The translations under genes were made by a program, and so were the position numbers. This document shows positions 7,601 through 7,697 of a stretch of 7,697 bases of DNA, in pieces (position 1 is the stretch's first letter; every line of letters starts with the position of its first letter). Under the pieces are notes generated by a model, which was given only the letters and a program-made list of their open reading frames with translations, was not told the DNA's origin and ran no database searches. Source of the stretch: a bacterium. Lineage in GTDB: Bacteria > Planctomycetota > J058 > JAJDCP01. The stretch lies in assembly GCA_030428695.1 (NCBI GenBank), contig JAUIEM010000436.1, positions 1 through 7,697 on the forward strand. Direction: 5' to 3'.

Positions 7601-7697
7601 TTCGAGGAGGAGCTGTACGACCCTCGAAGGATCACCCGAGGGGCGAGCATCGGTCCCCGCCGACGGGCGGGGGTAAACCCCGCCCCTACCTCGGTTG
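4682..7697 (-). CDS. pfaA: PUFA synthase PfaA/Pfa2-like subunit, C-terminal part (ACP-ACP-KR-DH), 5' end outside window
   Basis: This is the chain-carrying and beta-keto-processing subunit of a Pfa-type iterative lipid synthase. The frame is open from the window edge, so the KS and malonyl-transferase domains expected at the N-terminus lie outside. Two carrier domains are seen, each with LGIDSIKRVEIL; the phosphopantetheine serines are at 7522-7520 and 7174-7172. The KR follows, with its nucleotide fold ISGGARGVTA near 6385-6350, the SSST serines near 5869-5861 and the catalytic Tyr in DYAVANE at 5827-5825. It has the long insert between fold strands usual in Pfa KRs. Last comes a PfaA-type dehydratase-like domain with SHPVLADHV (5491-5465) and LDCAFQ (about 4969-4952), matching the His and Asp/Gln motifs of PKS DHs. 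The stop is TGA at 4684-4682. LGIDSIKR is typical of PUFA-synthase ACPs. The number of ACPs upstream is unknown, and so is the product. An ATG at 7567 lies inside ACP1 and is not the start. Confidence 0.93.
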   Translation of the reverse strand, partial: NRGRGGVYPRPSAGTDARPSGDPSRVVQLLLEVVADTTGYPADMLDLSMALDADLGIDSIKRVEILSALQERMPGLPQVQSEDMGRIATLQDVVDLLGATGGGETLPYMGAAGSDNNRGRGGVYPRPSAGTDARPSGDPSRVVQLLLEVVADTTGYPADMLDLSMALDADLGIDSIKRVEILSALQERLPGLPQVQSEDMGRIATLQDVVDLLGAAGGGEPLPYGEERPSTTRTPTSPVQTLDRYVLGLEPAGARRSHTWAPGATLWLAGDEELSARVAAALVQRGLRARTVALEPLPAAEGPLHGLVLIAPPACDDGFLLDGFALLQRAAGVLVDGALVMTVSRQDGRFGLSPEGPLDPVSGGLAGLVKTARHELPGVICRAVDLAADVDAGEEILAELAFAEPLELGVASDGRRRLGLARKAVEASDAPPLEPGEVVVISGGARGVTAEAALGLARFRPVLLLLGRSPLPEEEPAWMRGLATEAELKRALATRHRGTSPRELGERCRKLLAARELCRNLARIEAAGAQVLYRSCDVRDADAVAAAVAEARGMGPVRGLIHGAGVLADKRLVDKTREQFARVYGTKVDGLRALLAATAEDALRFCVVYSSSTARFGRTGQIDYAVANEVANKLAQREAARRPECRVRALGWGPWDGGMVTPGLRKLFLSEGVPPIPLDAGVAALLASLRAERAPVEAVLLGAGARLPDPLLGAARLAAPAAVLPRAFRREVSVASHPVLADHVMRGRAVVPLALISEWLAHGALHGQPGRWLHGLEELRVLRGLILDGAESRTVEVYAGPGRTTEEGLTSVEVELRSGAALHAGARVLLRGTPSVAAEPSLEPVRGSYPHALEEVYGRLLFHGPALHGIVAVEACSAEGIVARVRAAAPPAEWMQRPLRGRWIGDPLVLDCAFQAMILWSWENLGAPSLPTSVGRYLQPARSFPRDGARIVARVRRAGPGSATADIELRGADGHLLASLSDYTCVVDAGLAESFRANTILAGA
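7025..7053 (+). repeat. Palindromic element, variant B, between ACP2 and KR
   Basis: Arms GGGAGGGG and CCCCTCCC around the loop TTCAC, read by the gene as AGGGEPLPY. It starts the ACP-KR linker; the sequence after it (EERPSTTRTPTSPVQTLDRY) shows no further copy. It differs from variant A at element positions 8, 15, 22 and 27; positions 8 and 22 pair with each other. Confidence 0.85.
7313..7341 (-). repeat. Palindromic element, variant A, before ACP2
   Basis: Same sequence as 7661-7689 and again read as GRGGVYPRP. Its position between two carrier domains shows that the element was duplicated along with the ACP cassette rather than inserted twice. Confidence 0.9.
7373..7401 (+). repeat. Palindromic element, variant B, after ACP1
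   Basis: A 29-bp element with arms GGGAGGG and CCCTCCC, running opposite to the gene and read by it as TGGGETLPY. Compared with the other variant-B copy it has T for G at element position 12, which costs the innermost stem pair. It lies 31 bp from the inverted variant-A copy on its left, so the two form an inverted pair between ACP1 and ACP2. Confidence 0.85.
7661..7689 (-). repeat. Palindromic element, variant A, before ACP1
   Basis: A 29-bp element with arms GGGCGGGG and CCCCGCCC around the loop TTTAC, preceded by GTAG on the gene strand. Here it is read as GRGGVYPRP and forms the N-terminal edge of the ACP1 linker. It is identical to the copy 348 bp further left. Confidence 0.9.

Larger units (their letters stand above)
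7025..7697 (-). repeat. Tandem duplication of an ACP-plus-linker cassette (348-bp period)
   Basis: Positions 7025-7349 and 7373-7697 are two copies of the same cassette: a 29-bp variant-A palindrome, a linker (SAGTDARPSGDPSRVV), one ACP, then a 29-bp variant-B palindrome. A 23-bp non-repeated spacer (7350-7372) separates them, and 348 bp is exactly 116 codons, so the frame is kept. Within the ACP fold the proteins differ visibly only at one residue (ERMPG versus ERLPG). The DNA is nearly identical over the 5' half in gene direction but carries about 14 mostly silent differences in the other half. The second copy is cut by the window edge, so more units may lie upstream. Several tandem ACPs are normal in PfaA proteins. 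Confidence 0.93.

Overview
The window lies entirely inside two overlapping minus-strand genes of very high G+C, whose third codon positions are almost all G or C. They encode the two large subunits of a polyunsaturated-fatty-acid (Pfa) type polyketide/fatty-acid synthase. No intergenic DNA, RNA gene, promoter or terminator is visible. The separate chain-building subunits, the strong codon bias and the acyltransferase placed behind the KS-CLF pair resemble the Pfa2/Pfa3 arrangement known from myxobacteria. A Myxococcota-like (deltaproteobacterial) source is therefore my best guess, but no taxonomic marker is present.

Layout in transcription order, right to left. From 7697 to 4682 is the 3' part of a PfaA/Pfa2-like gene: two near-identical acyl carrier domains (7633-7403 and 7285-7055), a ketoreductase (about 6960-5560) and a C-terminal dehydratase-like domain (about 5510-4690). 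It ends in a TGATG overlap that starts the next gene. From 4682 to beyond position 1 is a PfaC/Pfa3-like gene. It holds an active ketosynthase, a shortened chain-length-factor-like KS without the catalytic Cys, a repeat-rich linker, a PfaB-like acyltransferase, a Pro/Ala/Val linker, a helical segment and a second repeat tract that runs off the window. The dehydratases expected after this point are outside the window.

Together these domains would load extender and acyl units (AT), condense them (KS/CLF) on tandem ACPs, reduce the beta-ketone (KR) and dehydrate (DH). An enoyl reductase partner and the phosphopantetheinyl transferase must be encoded elsewhere.

The unusual feature is a 29-bp GC-rich palindromic element, GTAGGGG(C/A)GGGG... 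It occurs at least nine times inside these two genes, plus decayed copies, always in frame and always at domain borders. It is present in both orientations and is read in three different frames. Two sequence variants differ by a paired change in the hairpin stem. The same elements flank a duplicated ACP cassette. This looks like a Rickettsia-palindromic-element-like repeat (my analogy) that supplies interdomain linkers and possibly recombination points in a megasynthase.
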